From assembly GCA_035341665.1 (NCBI GenBank), contig DAOQVR010000007.1:124001-188000 (forward strand): DNA of 64,000 bases, given 5' to 3'. Shown here piece after piece: positions 31,096-41,127 of this stretch; within the stretch, counting starts at the first letter, position 1, and the number at the start of each line of letters is the position of its first letter. The notes beneath the pieces were generated by a model that worked only from the letters and a program-made list of their open reading frames with translations, made no database searches and was not told where the DNA came from. The translations under genes and the position numbers were made by a program. The DNA comes from DAOQVR01 sp035341665. GTDB lineage: Bacteria > Chloroflexota > Anaerolineae > JAAYZQ01.

Positions 31096-33483
31096 CTAGC
31101 TCCCCTCCTGCAGATAGGCGACGGTCACGCCCGTTCCCCCTTCATTCGCGGCTCCTTCGCGGAAGGAGCGGACGAGAGGGTGCGCGCGCAGCATCTCCCG
31201 CACGGCCTGCCGCAGCACACCACCGCCCTTGCCATGGACGATGCGCACGAAAGGCAGCGCAGCCAGAAAGGCATCGTCGAGGTACTTGTCCAGGCGAGGC
31301 CGGATCTCTTCCGCCGTCTGGCCCCTCAGATCCAGCTCAAGGCCGGGCGAAGGATGGAGGGCGGTCAGCGCCGGGCGAGATTCTGCCTCCTGGGCTTGGG
31401 GTCTTCCGCGCCACTCGATCTCGCCGAGGCGGGCCCGAACGAAGAAGCTGCCTACCTGGACCTGGGCACTATCCCCTTCCAGGGAGACGAGCTTCCCGGT
31501 CGTCTGCAGCCCAGCCACCCACACAACGTCTCCGATGGCCAGCTCGCCGGGTGGAGGATCCTCCTGCGCCACGGTGGGTCGTGCAACGGGCACGGACACA
31601 GCATCTTCGCGAGCCGATACCCGCTTCCGTGCCTCGGCGAGCCACTCGTCGGTCAGGGTGGCAGCCTGCTTCCGCCCTGTTGCCTCTGAGCGCAGGGCCC
31701 CCAACTCCTCACGGATGGAAGCCAGCTCCCGCCTTGCCTCGGCTCGGGCCTCGCCCAAGATGGAGGCTTTCTCGGCCTCGATGGTGGCGAGGCGGGCTGA
31801 GACGCGATCTTGCTGCTCACGCGCGGTGCGCTGGGCGCGGGCTGCCTCATCCCGGGCGGCGAGCGCCTCTCGGTGGGCTTGCTGGATCTCGGCGAGCAGC
31901 GACTCTGTCTCCAACTCCTCCGGCGAGACCAGGGCGCGCGCTTCCCGCACGATGCTGGGCGGCAGGCCCAGCCGCTCGGCAATGGCGAACGCATTGCTTC
32001 GCCCGGGCAGTCCCACCTGCAGCTTGAACGTGGGCGAAAGCGTCTCCACGTCGAACTCCACGCTGGCGTTCTCCACACCCGGCGTGGTCTGAGCAAAGCC
32101 CTTGAGCTCTGAGTAGTGCGTGGCAACGAGGGTGGTGAATCGTTTTTCCAGCACGTGCGACAGCACAGCACGCGCCAGGGCCGAGCCCTCTACGGGATCC
32201 GTTCCGGCCCCCAACTCGTCCAGGAGCAGCAGGCTGTGCTCTCCTGCTTCGCCCAGGATGTGGATGATGTTGGTCAGGTGAGCGGAGAAGGTCGAGAGCG
32301 ATTGCTCAATCGACTGCTCATCGCCGATGTCGGCAAAGATGCCGTCGAATACGGAGAGAGAGGAGCCCTCCGCTGCCGGCAGGTGCAGGCCCGACTGGGT
32401 CATGGCGGCCATGAGCCCTATGGTCTTGAGGGAAACCGTCTTGCCGCCTGTGTTGGGCCCAGTGATCACCAGCACGTAGTAGTCATCCCCGAGGTGGACG
32501 TCGATCGGGACCACCTTCTGCGGGTCCAGCAGGGGGTGCCGAGCCTGGCGCAGGTCTAGGGTCGACCCTGGATGTCGGCCGGCCGGCTTGGTGCGGAAGG
32601 GGACGAGGAGCGGCTCGGTGGCCTCTATTTGACCCGCGTAGCGGCCCTTGGCGAGGGCCAAGTCCAGCTCCGCCAAGGCATCTACCGTCCAGCCCAGCTC
32701 GTCGACCAAACCGCCCACCTGGGCGGAGAGGGCTGACAGGATGCGCTCGATCTCTTTCTCTTCCTCCAGCTGTAGTTGGCGCCACTGGTTTCCCATCTCT
32801 ACGGCTGATAGCGGCTCGATGAAGAGCGTCGCACCACTCGACGAGGAATCGTGCACAATCCCTGAAACGCGGCCCTTGAAGTCGGCCTTGATCGGGATGA
32901 CGTAGCGACCGCTGCGCTGGGTGATCAGGGCTTCCTGCAAGTAGGGCGCCAACCGTGCGCTGGTGATCATCCTGTTCAGCTTGTCCAGCAGCCGCTCGTG
33001 AGCGGTACGCAGCTCACGGCGCACCGTGGCCAGCTTGTCGCTGGCGTGATCGACGACCTCGCCCTGGTCGCTGATGCAGCGGTTGATCTCGCCGGCGAGC
33101 CCTTCGCACGGCTCGATTCGGGACGCGATGTCCGCCAGGAGCGGGATCCGGTCATGCTGGCGCGCCAGGATCCGCCGCACGCGTTGTGCAGCCCGCAGGG
33201 TATCCAGGATGTACAAGAGGTCCGTGGGGGGCAGCGTGGCGCCACGCAGGGCGTGCCGCGCCAGCGGCCGGATGTCGTGGGCACCGCCCAAGGAGATGCC
33301 GCCGACACTGTCCAGCAAATAGCGCGCCTCGCGGGTTTCCTGGAGGCGGTGCTGTACTTCGGAAAAGACGGGTGACGGCTCCAGCCGCAGCGCCAGCTCA
33401 TGGCTGGCTGAGAAGGTTGTGTGCCGGGCCAGGTGCGCCAGTATCTTGGGAAACTCGAGCGTGTTGAGATGTTTCTTGTCCAT
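31096..33483 (-). CDS. mutS2: MutS2 family DNA/ribosome-associated ATPase with Smr domain
   Basis: A 795-residue protein from ATG 33483 (MDKKHLNTLEFPKIL). An open frame runs on upstream for over 100 codons but that is a shadow of the prsW gene. Order: core and lever domains (1-330), ATPase with Walker A GPNTGGKT (342-349), LLLLDELGAGTDP and VATHYSELK, a coiled coil (about 530-625), a KOW-like patch (GDVVWVAGLQTTGKLVSL) and a C-terminal Smr domain (714-795) with LDLRGQ and HGKGGG. Family members suppress recombination or split collided ribosomes. Its start is 2 bases after the prsW stop, so they are cotranscribed. Confidence 0.96.
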   Translation of the reverse strand: MDKKHLNTLEFPKILAHLARHTTFSASHELALRLEPSPVFSEVQHRLQETREARYLLDSVGGISLGGAHDIRPLARHALRGATLPPTDLLYILDTLRAAQRVRRILARQHDRIPLLADIASRIEPCEGLAGEINRCISDQGEVVDHASDKLATVRRELRTAHERLLDKLNRMITSARLAPYLQEALITQRSGRYVIPIKADFKGRVSGIVHDSSSSGATLFIEPLSAVEMGNQWRQLQLEEEKEIERILSALSAQVGGLVDELGWTVDALAELDLALAKGRYAGQIEATEPLLVPFRTKPAGRHPGSTLDLRQARHPLLDPQKVVPIDVHLGDDYYVLVITGPNTGGKTVSLKTIGLMAAMTQSGLHLPAAEGSSLSVFDGIFADIGDEQSIEQSLSTFSAHLTNIIHILGEAGEHSLLLLDELGAGTDPVEGSALARAVLSHVLEKRFTTLVATHYSELKGFAQTTPGVENASVEFDVETLSPTFKLQVGLPGRSNAFAIAERLGLPPSIVREARALVSPEELETESLLAEIQQAHREALAARDEAARAQRTAREQQDRVSARLATIEAEKASILGEARAEARRELASIREELGALRSEATGRKQAATLTDEWLAEARKRVSAREDAVSVPVARPTVAQEDPPPGELAIGDVVWVAGLQTTGKLVSLEGDSAQVQVGSFFVRARLGEIEWRGRPQAQEAESRPALTALHPSPGLELDLRGQTAEEIRPRLDKYLDDAFLAALPFVRIVHGKGGGVLRQAVREMLRAHPLVRSFREGAANEGGTGVTVAYLQEGS

Positions 33484-33485
33484 GT

Positions 33486-34496
33486 TTAAAGCCAGGGCCC
33501 GGCCTGGGCGCGCAGCTCTACGAGCGCGGCACGCAGCCGTTGGATTTCGGCCACTCTCCCCCCTTCGTCCCCGTACGAGCGGAGCTGGTGTTTCCTGAAG
33601 GCAAGCTCGGCCGCGCACTGGAAGTAGCGGCCGACGAGCCGGTGAGCACCCCAGCCTCCTCTGCCAAGGGCGGACCAGCGGCGCCTCATTCTCTGACCGG
33701 CGGACTGCAGAAGCTGCAGGTCCGCTTCGGCCAGTGTGCCTCGCGCGACTTCCTCTCCCAGCCCGCGCTCGATCCAGCGGCTCTCTTTGCGCAGCGAGAG
33801 CCACGCGACGACGAGGAGCAAAAGGATGCCTCCGTAGTCCACCACGATGCTTAACCCGAGCGAGAGACATGCCGTCTGCTCAGAGAGCATGGCCCCCGCG
33901 TTGTGGATCGCATGGAAGAGCACGGCCAGGCACCAGCCGACCACCGGCCAAATCAGCCTTTGGGAGGATGACCGGGCCTGCCTTGCGTAGCCCACAGCCG
34001 CCCCTGTGGTACCCGTCCAGAAGGCGTGGTTCATGCCAAAGACGATCGTTCTCAGGAGAAGATTGCCGGTACCAACCTCCAATCCTTCGGCGCTGGCGAT
34101 CGGGAGGAAGTAGGCGAAGACGTTCTCGGTCAGGGCGAAGCCGAAGCCGATCATTGCCCCGTAGACGATCCCGTCCAGCACATCGTCGAACTCGCGACGA
34201 AACGCCAGGACCAGGACGACCAATGCGATTCCTTTCAGGCTCTCTTCGACCACCGGGGCGGTGATGATGGCCCCCACGCCGGCGGCGATGCCCTCGCCGC
34301 CCAACGTCGACAGCGGCAAATCGAGGACCAGTTCCACGACGAGGGAGAGCAGCGCGGCAGGCAGCGCACCCCACAGGAAGGCGGTTGCCAGCAGCCATGA
34401 CGGCTCCTTCTCGTAGCGGTCCAGCAACCACAAGAGGAGCACATACACAAGCGTGGGAAGGAGGCCTCCCAGGACGGCAATCATCGCAGTAGTCAT
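33486..34496 (-). CDS. PrsW family intramembrane metalloprotease
   Basis: A 336-residue membrane protein from ATG 34496. The hallmarks of PrsW are present: APVVEESLKG with the paired Glu, FGFALTENVFAYF, GMNHAFWTGTTG and LFHAIHNAGAM. PrsW-type proteases perform site-1 cleavage of anti-sigma factors in Bacillus. Here about 85 soluble residues follow the last helix, predicted cytoplasmic. An ECF/anti-sigma pair lies at 59.6-61.4 kb, but no link can be drawn from position. It is between the methyltransferase and mutS2 in one operon. Confidence 0.88.
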   Translation of the reverse strand: MTTAMIAVLGGLLPTLVYVLLLWLLDRYEKEPSWLLATAFLWGALPAALLSLVVELVLDLPLSTLGGEGIAAGVGAIITAPVVEESLKGIALVVLVLAFRREFDDVLDGIVYGAMIGFGFALTENVFAYFLPIASAEGLEVGTGNLLLRTIVFGMNHAFWTGTTGAAVGYARQARSSSQRLIWPVVGWCLAVLFHAIHNAGAMLSEQTACLSLGLSIVVDYGGILLLLVVAWLSLRKESRWIERGLGEEVARGTLAEADLQLLQSAGQRMRRRWSALGRGGWGAHRLVGRYFQCAAELAFRKHQLRSYGDEGGRVAEIQRLRAALVELRAQAGPWL

Positions 34497-34572
34497 GATG
34501 GTTCTTCCACTCCACCGGCAAAGCGACAGGGCGTCCACGCCAGGATCATCGAGCCCTGCTCCATGGCCTGCC

Positions 34573-35328
34573 TCAGCGGCGTTGTGCCAAGGCGTAGAAG
34601 ACGGGCATGAACACCAGCCGTTCTCCCGATTGGGTGGCCGCCCAGTCGGCTGCCTTGACCTCAGCCATCTCCTCTGCGGCCACATGGCCTGATATGGACC
34701 TCTCCCACAATGACCATTCTGCGTCGAACTCCCTGCGCAGTGTTTCTGGGTCCCACAACCCCGGGATCACGCCGACCTCGAGGCGTCTGAGCAGCGGTGC
34801 TGCAAAGAGACAGCGCAGTTTCCTCCCCACGCAGGGGTCGGCGCCCTCTTCCCGCAGCACCCTGGCCTGCCATTGGCCCACAGGCAGGTCTGGGTAGTCG
34901 ATGCGCCCGCCATAGTCCGGCTCCGCACAGACCAGCACCGTGCCGCCGGCGCGGGTGACTCGCAGCATCTCACCGGCGACCTGGCGTGGGTCACGGCACC
35001 ACAACAGCACGAAGTGGCACACGGTGAGGTCGAACAGCCCATCTGCAAAGGGCAATGCGTGTGCGTCGCCCGCCTGATACGCAGCCCGGCCTCCGCGACC
35101 GCTGGCAAAGCGCACCATCTCCGGGTCGATGTCGATGCCGGTCACCCGGCCGATGGTGCTCTCGGCGATCTCTTCGGTGACGGTCCCTGTTCCACTGCCC
35201 ACGTCCAGCACGCGGCGCGCGCGGGCAAGGCTTGCCTGCCGGTAGAGATAGGTGCGCGTGGGTCTCGTCCAGCCGGCCTGGCGGCTGTACTGCGAGTCCC
35301 ATTCTGCCGGGGTGAGTTGCGTGGTCAT
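34573..35328 (-). CDS. Class I SAM-dependent methyltransferase
   Basis: A 251-residue Rossmann methyltransferase. Motif I is VLDVGSGTGTV (residues 40-50), then GIDIDPEMV, GDAHALPFADGLFDLTVCHF and MLRVTRAGGTVLV, i.e. the Methyltransf_11 pattern. The C-terminal third is specific and does not point to a substrate. It is the first gene of the operon with prsW and mutS2, under the promoter at 35349-35377. Confidence 0.85.
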   Translation of the reverse strand: MTTQLTPAEWDSQYSRQAGWTRPTRTYLYRQASLARARRVLDVGSGTGTVTEEIAESTIGRVTGIDIDPEMVRFASGRGGRAAYQAGDAHALPFADGLFDLTVCHFVLLWCRDPRQVAGEMLRVTRAGGTVLVCAEPDYGGRIDYPDLPVGQWQARVLREEGADPCVGRKLRCLFAAPLLRRLEVGVIPGLWDPETLRREFDAEWSLWERSISGHVAAEEMAEVKAADWAATQSGERLVFMPVFYALAQRR

Positions 35329-35348
35329 GAAGAGCCATCCCGCCGCCG

Positions 35349-35377
35349 ATTATACTTCTGCCTACCCTCAGTGTCAA
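35349..35377 (-). promoter_or_regulatory. Consensus promoter for methyltransferase-prsW-mutS2
   Basis: Minus strand TTGACA (35377-35372), 17-base spacer, TATAAT (35354-35349). The transcript would start within about 15 bases of the ATG at 35328. Confidence 0.85.
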
Positions 35378-35404
35378 CCAAAGGTTTGGCGACAAGTTCC
35401 CTGC

Positions 35405-35433
35405 TTGACAAATCGTGTCCCGGCAGCTATGCT
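35405..35433 (+). promoter_or_regulatory. Promoter for the GT39-like gene
   Basis: TTGACA (35405-35410), 17-base spacer, TATGCT (35428-35433). It is divergent from the promoter at 35349-35377, 27 bases away, and excludes ATG codons upstream of 35440 as starts. Confidence 0.75.
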
Positions 35434-35455
35434 GCAGGGCAATAGGGTTCCCGCT

Positions 35456-37285
35456 ATGCTGCGCCTGCGTAGGCCGATCACTGGCACCGCTCCAGACTCT
35501 ACTCCGCCGGTCGTGTGCCTCCATGGCCCGCTTTTGCTGCTCTGCCTTGTCATCGCCTCGGCCACGCGGTTTTCCTTTGTCGCCTGGGACGAGGGCCTTT
35601 GGCTCCATCCCGATGAGCGGCAGATCTACTTTGTCGCCAATGGCCTGGGATGGCCGGAGACACTTCTCCAGGCACTGCAGGCGGGAAGCCCACTGAACCC
35701 TCGCTTCTTTGCCTACGGGTCACTGCCCATCTACCTGGTCCGGTTGATTGCCCTGCTCCTGGCTCCGATCTGGCCGGCGCTGCGCGATCCCGGCAACCTA
35801 CACCTGGCCGGCCGCCCACTGGCAGCCCTCCTGGATGTGGCGACAGTAGCCCTTGTCTACCGGCTTGCCGTGCGCGTGGCGGATGGGCGCCAGCCGCCCG
35901 CGAAAGAGGGCGGCGACGCAGGGCGCGCTTCCCTCCAGGCCACCTCTGGGCTGTTCGCTGCCGCCCTCTTTGGCATGGCGGTCCTGCCCGTGCAGTCCAG
36001 CCACTTCTTTACCGCCGACGGGATGCTCACCTTTCTCTCGATGCTCGGCCTCAACCTGGCGGCCGACGTCGTCCACAGGGCCGGCCGGTGCCGTCGGATC
36101 GCGCTGGGGGCCGCCATTGGCCTTGCGCTCGCGACCAAGCTCAATGCGGCCCCGCTTCTCCTGCTCGTGCCGGCCGCCTTGTGGCTGGGTGGGGCGCAGC
36201 CTGCTACCCCACCCTGGCGCGCAGTCCTAAAGTCCAGCGTGCCTGTGCTTCTGGTGACCGCCGCTACCTTCCTGGCAGTCGAGCCCTATGCGTTGATCGA
36301 CATGCGCCTCTTCCTTGCGGACAACCTCCGTGAGTCGCAGATCGCCTGGGGACGGCTTGACGTGCCGTACACAAGGCAGTTTGCCCGGACTCTGCCTTAC
36401 CTCTATTCCATCTGGCAGACGTCGTTGTGGGGAATGGGGCTGCCGGCCGGCTTGCTTGGGTGGGCCGGCCTGGCTGCCAGCCTGATCCGGTGGCTTCGCG
36501 TGGGAGACTGGAGTGATGCGCTGCTGCTCGTGTGGGCCGTGCCGTACTTCGCAGTCACCGGAGCTTTGCACGCACGCCCTCTGCGGTACATGCTACCAAT
36601 GGTGCCTGTGCTGTGTGTTCTTGGGGCACGGACGGTGGTACGTGGCTACCTTCGGGCGACCCCGATCGGTCGCCGCTGGCTTGTGGCCGGGAGTGGGCTC
36701 ACGCTGCTCACGGCTTTGGCCTGCGCTGCGGCGTTGCTCTCCGCCTACGCGTCTTCCCACCCCTGGATTTCCGCGTCTCGTTGGGTCTATCGGCACGTGC
36801 CGGCCGGCAGCACCATAGCCGTCGAGGAGTGGGATACGCCTCTGCCCCTGCCCATCGAGGTCGACGGGCAGGGCCGGCGCTCCGAGGAGTACAACCTGCG
36901 CTCCCTGGCTCTGTACGACGAGCCGGACGGAGTCGCCAAGTGGCAGCGCCTCGCACAGGACCTGGCTGCCGCCGATTACCTTGTCGTGGCGAGCAGGCGG
37001 CTCTACGGCTCCATACCCCGCCTGCCTGACCGATACCCGGTAACGACCGGGTACTACTCCCTGCTGTTCGAGGGGCGCCTCGGCTTTGAGTTGGCAGGCG
37101 AGTTCACGCGAGGTGCTGGTTGGCTGAACCCGAGGCTCGCGCCTCTGCCCGGAGCGGCGCCATCCCTGCTTGTGCCGGACGAGAGCCTGGTGGTCTATGA
37201 CAGGCCCCGGGTACTCCTCTTTCGCAATGCCGGCCGTCTGTCGCAGGAGGCACTCCTCAACAGGCTCGGCCTTGACGGCGAGTGA
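35456..37285 (+). CDS. GT39/ArnT-like membrane glycosyltransferase
   Basis: A 609-residue polytopic protein. ATG 35456 is the first one after the promoter; the longer open frame would begin upstream of it. The first outer loop contains WLHPDERQIYF, the acidic GT-C motif, and some ten helices follow to about residue 440. The remaining 165 residues are extracytoplasmic. GT39 enzymes move a sugar from a polyprenyl-phosphate donor to lipid or protein outside the membrane. The gene ends 5 bases from the convergent PBP stop. The acceptor is unknown. Confidence 0.8.
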   Translation: MLRLRRPITGTAPDSTPPVVCLHGPLLLLCLVIASATRFSFVAWDEGLWLHPDERQIYFVANGLGWPETLLQALQAGSPLNPRFFAYGSLPIYLVRLIALLLAPIWPALRDPGNLHLAGRPLAALLDVATVALVYRLAVRVADGRQPPAKEGGDAGRASLQATSGLFAAALFGMAVLPVQSSHFFTADGMLTFLSMLGLNLAADVVHRAGRCRRIALGAAIGLALATKLNAAPLLLLVPAALWLGGAQPATPPWRAVLKSSVPVLLVTAATFLAVEPYALIDMRLFLADNLRESQIAWGRLDVPYTRQFARTLPYLYSIWQTSLWGMGLPAGLLGWAGLAASLIRWLRVGDWSDALLLVWAVPYFAVTGALHARPLRYMLPMVPVLCVLGARTVVRGYLRATPIGRRWLVAGSGLTLLTALACAAALLSAYASSHPWISASRWVYRHVPAGSTIAVEEWDTPLPLPIEVDGQGRRSEEYNLRSLALYDEPDGVAKWQRLAQDLAAADYLVVASRRLYGSIPRLPDRYPVTTGYYSLLFEGRLGFELAGEFTRGAGWLNPRLAPLPGAAPSLLVPDESLVVYDRPRVLLFRNAGRLSQEALLNRLGLDGE

Positions 37286-37290
37286 GCAGG

Positions 37291-40065
37291 TCAGGGCCTG
37301 GTCGAGGAGGGCTCTGTGGTTGCCGTTGGCGTCGGCTCAGGCGTCTGTGTTGGCCAGGGCACGTCGGTCGGCCACGGAGTCTCTGTAGGCACCGGCGTGT
37401 CCGTGGGCCAAGGAGTCTCTGTGGGCACCGGCGTGTCCGTAGGCATAGGCGTGGGGGTCGGGTTCTGCACGAGTACCCACGTCCGCGCCTCTACGCTGTT
37501 CCCCCAGCTGTCAAACGCGACCACCCGCAGGGTATAATCACGGTCCTGCAGATAGCGGACGTCCCAGAGAGCCAGGATCCCACCATCTACCGGGGTGTGC
37601 ACGGGACCGGCGACGGCACCCCATCCGATGGGGTCACGACCTTCTCCATACTCGACAATGTAGTGAGAAAAGTCGGGCATGTTCGCCTGCCCGACGACGT
37701 AGACCTCCTCGACGGCCACGGAGCCCGCCTGGGGCTGGTAGATGGCTACCTGCGCAGCAGCCCCGTGCACCGAGCAGGTCGCCTGCGGGGGCTGGGGGAT
37801 GCCGTGGCCGGCGGCCCATTGCTGTCCTTCCACCCCGGGCAGCACGAGAAAGTAGTGTTCCTGCACCGCGCCGGCCGGGCAGTGGTCGCCCGCCAGGAGT
37901 CCGGTGCTGGTGTCGATGCGGACGAGCCTGTGGAAGTCGTGCTCCGCCCCCAAGGGCTGCTGGCCCTCGGCAAAGATCTCCGTGCGGCGCCGATCGGGTG
38001 GGCAGGCCGAGCTTGGCAGAGCGCCTGAGTCTGCACTGATCTCGATCTGCTGGATTCCGGTGGGACGAGCGAACTGGCGGGCGGGTAGGCCGGCCAACGC
38101 CTTCTCCATAAAGTTGTGCCAGATCGGAGATGCACCTCTTGAGCCCGCGACCTGCGCCATCTCCGTGTTGTCGGCATTGCCCACCCATACCCCAACCACC
38201 AGCTCAGGCGTGTACCCCACGGTCCATGCATCGCGATAGTCGTTGGTCGTCCCGGTTTTCGCTGCAGCCGGCCGGGAGAGCAGAAGAGGGTTGTTCCGGC
38301 CAAAGACCGGAGCCCTTGCCTCATTGTCCGATAGGATGTCGGTGACCAGGTAGGCCAACTGGGCGTTGACCACCTCCTCGCCCTGTGGGGCCTGGTACTC
38401 CCGGAGGAGATTGCCTTTCGCATCCTCGATGCGCCGAATGGCAACGGGGGGCACTCGCACGCCCCCGTTGTCCAGGACAGCGTACGCACCCACCATCTCG
38501 ACGAGCGAGACCTCGCCACCGCCCAAGGTGAGGCTGAGGCCATAATCGGCTCGCGTGAGAGACGTGATCCCCATGCGGCGCGCGGTCTCGAGCATAGACG
38601 GCAGCCCGACATACTCCAGCGCCTTGACGGCAGGGATATTGAGCGATTGGGCCAGCGCATTCCTGACCAGCACCGGGCCATGTTCCTTGCCGTCATAATT
38701 CCTGGGCACATACGGATTGCCTGCACCGTCTCTGAACTCGGTGGTCACATCCCAAACCAGGGTTGCCGGGGTCCAGCCCTTCTCGAAAGCCGCGACGTAG
38801 GTGATCGGCTTGATCGACGAGCCGGGCTGGCGCGGCCGCATGGCCATGTTGATCTGTCCGGCGATGTCGATGCTGTTGAAGTCGGCGCTGCCGACCATGA
38901 CCAGGATCTCTCCTGTATCGGGCCGCATGGCGACCAGTGCACCGTTCTTGGCATTCTGATCCTGCAGTGTGGCCAGGTGGGCCTGGATCTCCTGCTCCGC
39001 AATGGCCTGCCAGCCCGAGTCGAGCGTTGTGTAAACGCGCAGACCACTGCGGTAGAGCACCTCTGTGCCAAAGCTCTCTTCCAGGAGCTGCTGGACCCAG
39101 ATGACAAAGTGGGGTGCCCTGATGTCGAGCTGGTAGGGCCGGAGCAAGAGCTCCTCGGCCTGTGCGGCCCCGGCCTCGGCGATCGTGATATACCCCTCTT
39201 CTGCCATCAGGCCCAGAACCACCGCCTGGCGGCGCTTGGCACCCTCCCAGTTTGAGTAGGGATCCCAATACGCGGGAGCCTGGGGCAGCCCGGCCAAGAA
39301 CGATGCCTCGGCCAGCGTCAGCTCGCCTGCCGTCTTGCCGAAGTAGGTCTCCGAAGCTGCCTCGATTCCGTATGCCAGGTTTCCGTAGTTGATCTCGTTC
39401 AGATAGGTCGCGAGGATTTCCTGCTTGCCGTACCTCCGGCTGACTTCCGTTGCCAGGACTGCCTCCCGGATCTTGCGGCTCAGCGTCTGCTCCGTTCGCT
39501 CCTCCGGGGAGAGAAGCACCAGCTTCACCAACTGCTGCGGGATGGTGCTGGCACCGGAGGCAATCCCCATCTCGCGAATATTCTGAATCACAGCCCGGGC
39601 GATGTTGATTGGATCGACTCCAGCGTGCTGCCAGAACCGCCCGTCCTCAGTCGCCACAGTGGCATTGATGAGATCGGGAGCGATGTCTTCGTAGCGGACG
39701 ATGATGCGCCGGCCTCCATGGGGGTCCGTGATCTCGTACAGAAGGTGTCCGTCGCGGTCGAGGATCTGGGTGCTGAGAAAGCCGGCGGATCGACTGCTCA
39801 GCTCCTCGGCTTCGGGCAGGCCTGCTGCGATCGCCGCATACGCCGCAACCAGGCCAACTCCGACCAACCCAAGGAGAAGGGCGGTGCTGAGAACGCCGAT
39901 CAGAAGCTTCCACGCGGCACTCAGGCGTTGCCGCGGCGGCTTTCCGGGTCTGGGCGGTGGTGGAACCACGACCCCCCTTGTTGCGCGACGGTCAGGCGGC
40001 GCTCCTCCCGGCCGGGGGCGAGGCTTGCTACCGGGCGCGGGCTCCAACTCGGTGTCATGGATCAT
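37291..40065 (-). CDS. Class A penicillin-binding protein (PBP1)
   Basis: A 924-residue bifunctional peptidoglycan synthase. A Pro-rich cytosolic tail precedes one membrane helix (about 52-80). The GT51 domain has ATEDGRFWQHAGVD (138-151, Glu140), GASTIPQQLVK and the RKIREAVLATEVSRRYGKQE region. The transpeptidase has Ser416 (SSIK), SLN (474-476) and KTGTT (603-607). A Fn3-like module (about 790-865) leads to a tail of repeated TDTPVPTETPWP units ending TEPSSTRP. ATG 40065 is used; ATG 40083 is equally open. The Thr/Pro tail is typical of Anaerolineae surface proteins and may cross the outer layers. Confidence 0.95.
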   Translation of the reverse strand: MIHDTELEPAPGSKPRPRPGGAPPDRRATRGVVVPPPPRPGKPPRQRLSAAWKLLIGVLSTALLLGLVGVGLVAAYAAIAAGLPEAEELSSRSAGFLSTQILDRDGHLLYEITDPHGGRRIIVRYEDIAPDLINATVATEDGRFWQHAGVDPINIARAVIQNIREMGIASGASTIPQQLVKLVLLSPEERTEQTLSRKIREAVLATEVSRRYGKQEILATYLNEINYGNLAYGIEAASETYFGKTAGELTLAEASFLAGLPQAPAYWDPYSNWEGAKRRQAVVLGLMAEEGYITIAEAGAAQAEELLLRPYQLDIRAPHFVIWVQQLLEESFGTEVLYRSGLRVYTTLDSGWQAIAEQEIQAHLATLQDQNAKNGALVAMRPDTGEILVMVGSADFNSIDIAGQINMAMRPRQPGSSIKPITYVAAFEKGWTPATLVWDVTTEFRDGAGNPYVPRNYDGKEHGPVLVRNALAQSLNIPAVKALEYVGLPSMLETARRMGITSLTRADYGLSLTLGGGEVSLVEMVGAYAVLDNGGVRVPPVAIRRIEDAKGNLLREYQAPQGEEVVNAQLAYLVTDILSDNEARAPVFGRNNPLLLSRPAAAKTGTTNDYRDAWTVGYTPELVVGVWVGNADNTEMAQVAGSRGASPIWHNFMEKALAGLPARQFARPTGIQQIEISADSGALPSSACPPDRRRTEIFAEGQQPLGAEHDFHRLVRIDTSTGLLAGDHCPAGAVQEHYFLVLPGVEGQQWAAGHGIPQPPQATCSVHGAAAQVAIYQPQAGSVAVEEVYVVGQANMPDFSHYIVEYGEGRDPIGWGAVAGPVHTPVDGGILALWDVRYLQDRDYTLRVVAFDSWGNSVEARTWVLVQNPTPTPMPTDTPVPTETPWPTDTPVPTETPWPTDVPWPTQTPEPTPTATTEPSSTRP

Positions 40066-40174
40066 GCTGCAGACTATCCTCATGAGAAGGTCGCATGGTA
40101 GACGTTGTGCCCTCCGCCGTGGTTCCACGCCGTAGGGTTGGGGGAAGCGCCCCTGCCGTGCGCAGGGCGCGCGC

Positions 40175-41119
40175 TCATCCGTCCCGCTCGACCCTTGCCA
40201 GCGGCACGCCACGCCGCACTTGAAAACGGTCCATGTCACGTGCAACCGTCGTGTTGGCAAAGATGGGGACTGCCTCTTCTAGAATCTCGTGCTCCGAATA
40301 GCGGCGTGAGATGTGATGCAGAACGAGGTGCTGCACGCCCGCCGCCGTCGCCAGCTCTGCCGCCTGCCGGGCCGTCAGGTGGCCGAACTCGCGCGCGATA
40401 TCGGCCTCCAAGCTGGTGTAGGTGGCCTCGATCACGAGAGCATCGGCTCCCCTAACCGGCTCTACCAGGTCATCCACCCGGGCGGCATCGCCCACAAAGG
40501 CGAGCTTGGTGCCGGGACGCGATGGGCCGAGCACATCGTCGGGAACGACGGTCTGCCCGGTGTCCAGCGTTATCGCTTGGCCCCGCACGAGCTGTGCCCG
40601 TTCTGGACCCGCCGGTACCCCCAGGGCCTCGGCTTTTCCCGCGAGGAATGGGCGCCGAGCCTTCTCCTGGAATACGAAGCCAAAGTTGCCCGCGCCACGG
40701 TGGGTTACCGGAAAGGCAATCAACTGGGCGCTGTCGTCCTGGTGCACCATCCCGGGCTTGAGATCTGTAAGCACAATGCGAAAGGGGGGGCGCGTCGGGC
40801 CAAAGACCACCCGCATCAGCGCTTCTACCCTATCTAGTGCCGGCTTTCCGCCATAGACCTCCATCCGTTCGATTGCCTCCCACCGCGAAAAGGTGGAGGC
40901 GAGGCCGGCGAGCCCAAGGATATGATCGAGGTGACCATGGGTCAGGAGGATCTTGTCCAGGCGTCGGAAGCCGAGCCCGCTGCGCAGCAGCTGCCGCTGA
41001 GTTCCCTCACCGCAGTCTATCAGGAATCGGTACTCACCATACATCACCAATGCCGACGGCAAGCCGCGCCGGATCGACGGCGCGGAGGCAGACGTTCCCA
41101 AGAAGGCGACTTCAAACAT
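40175..41119 (-). CDS. rnz: Ribonuclease Z (tRNA 3' endonuclease)
   Basis: A 314-residue short-form tRNase Z that trims tRNA 3' trailers. FLGTSASAPSIRRGLPS opens the metallo-beta-lactamase fold; zinc ligands lie in THGHLDH (60-66), PVTHRGAGNFGF, FVGDAA and HHISRRY. The start ATG is 7-9 bases after the predicted transcription start, so the mRNA is nearly leaderless. It shares a symmetric promoter with the HIT gene. Confidence 0.93.
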   Translation of the reverse strand: MFEVAFLGTSASAPSIRRGLPSALVMYGEYRFLIDCGEGTQRQLLRSGLGFRRLDKILLTHGHLDHILGLAGLASTFSRWEAIERMEVYGGKPALDRVEALMRVVFGPTRPPFRIVLTDLKPGMVHQDDSAQLIAFPVTHRGAGNFGFVFQEKARRPFLAGKAEALGVPAGPERAQLVRGQAITLDTGQTVVPDDVLGPSRPGTKLAFVGDAARVDDLVEPVRGADALVIEATYTSLEADIAREFGHLTARQAAELATAAGVQHLVLHHISRRYSEHEILEEAVPIFANTTVARDMDRFQVRRGVPLARVERDG

Positions 41120-41127
41120 GGCAGCGA

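Noticed and set aside
33484..33870. N-terminal extension of MutS2 (frame open far upstream)
   Set aside because: The extension overlaps prsW codons. Family alignment and the ATG at 33483 define the start.
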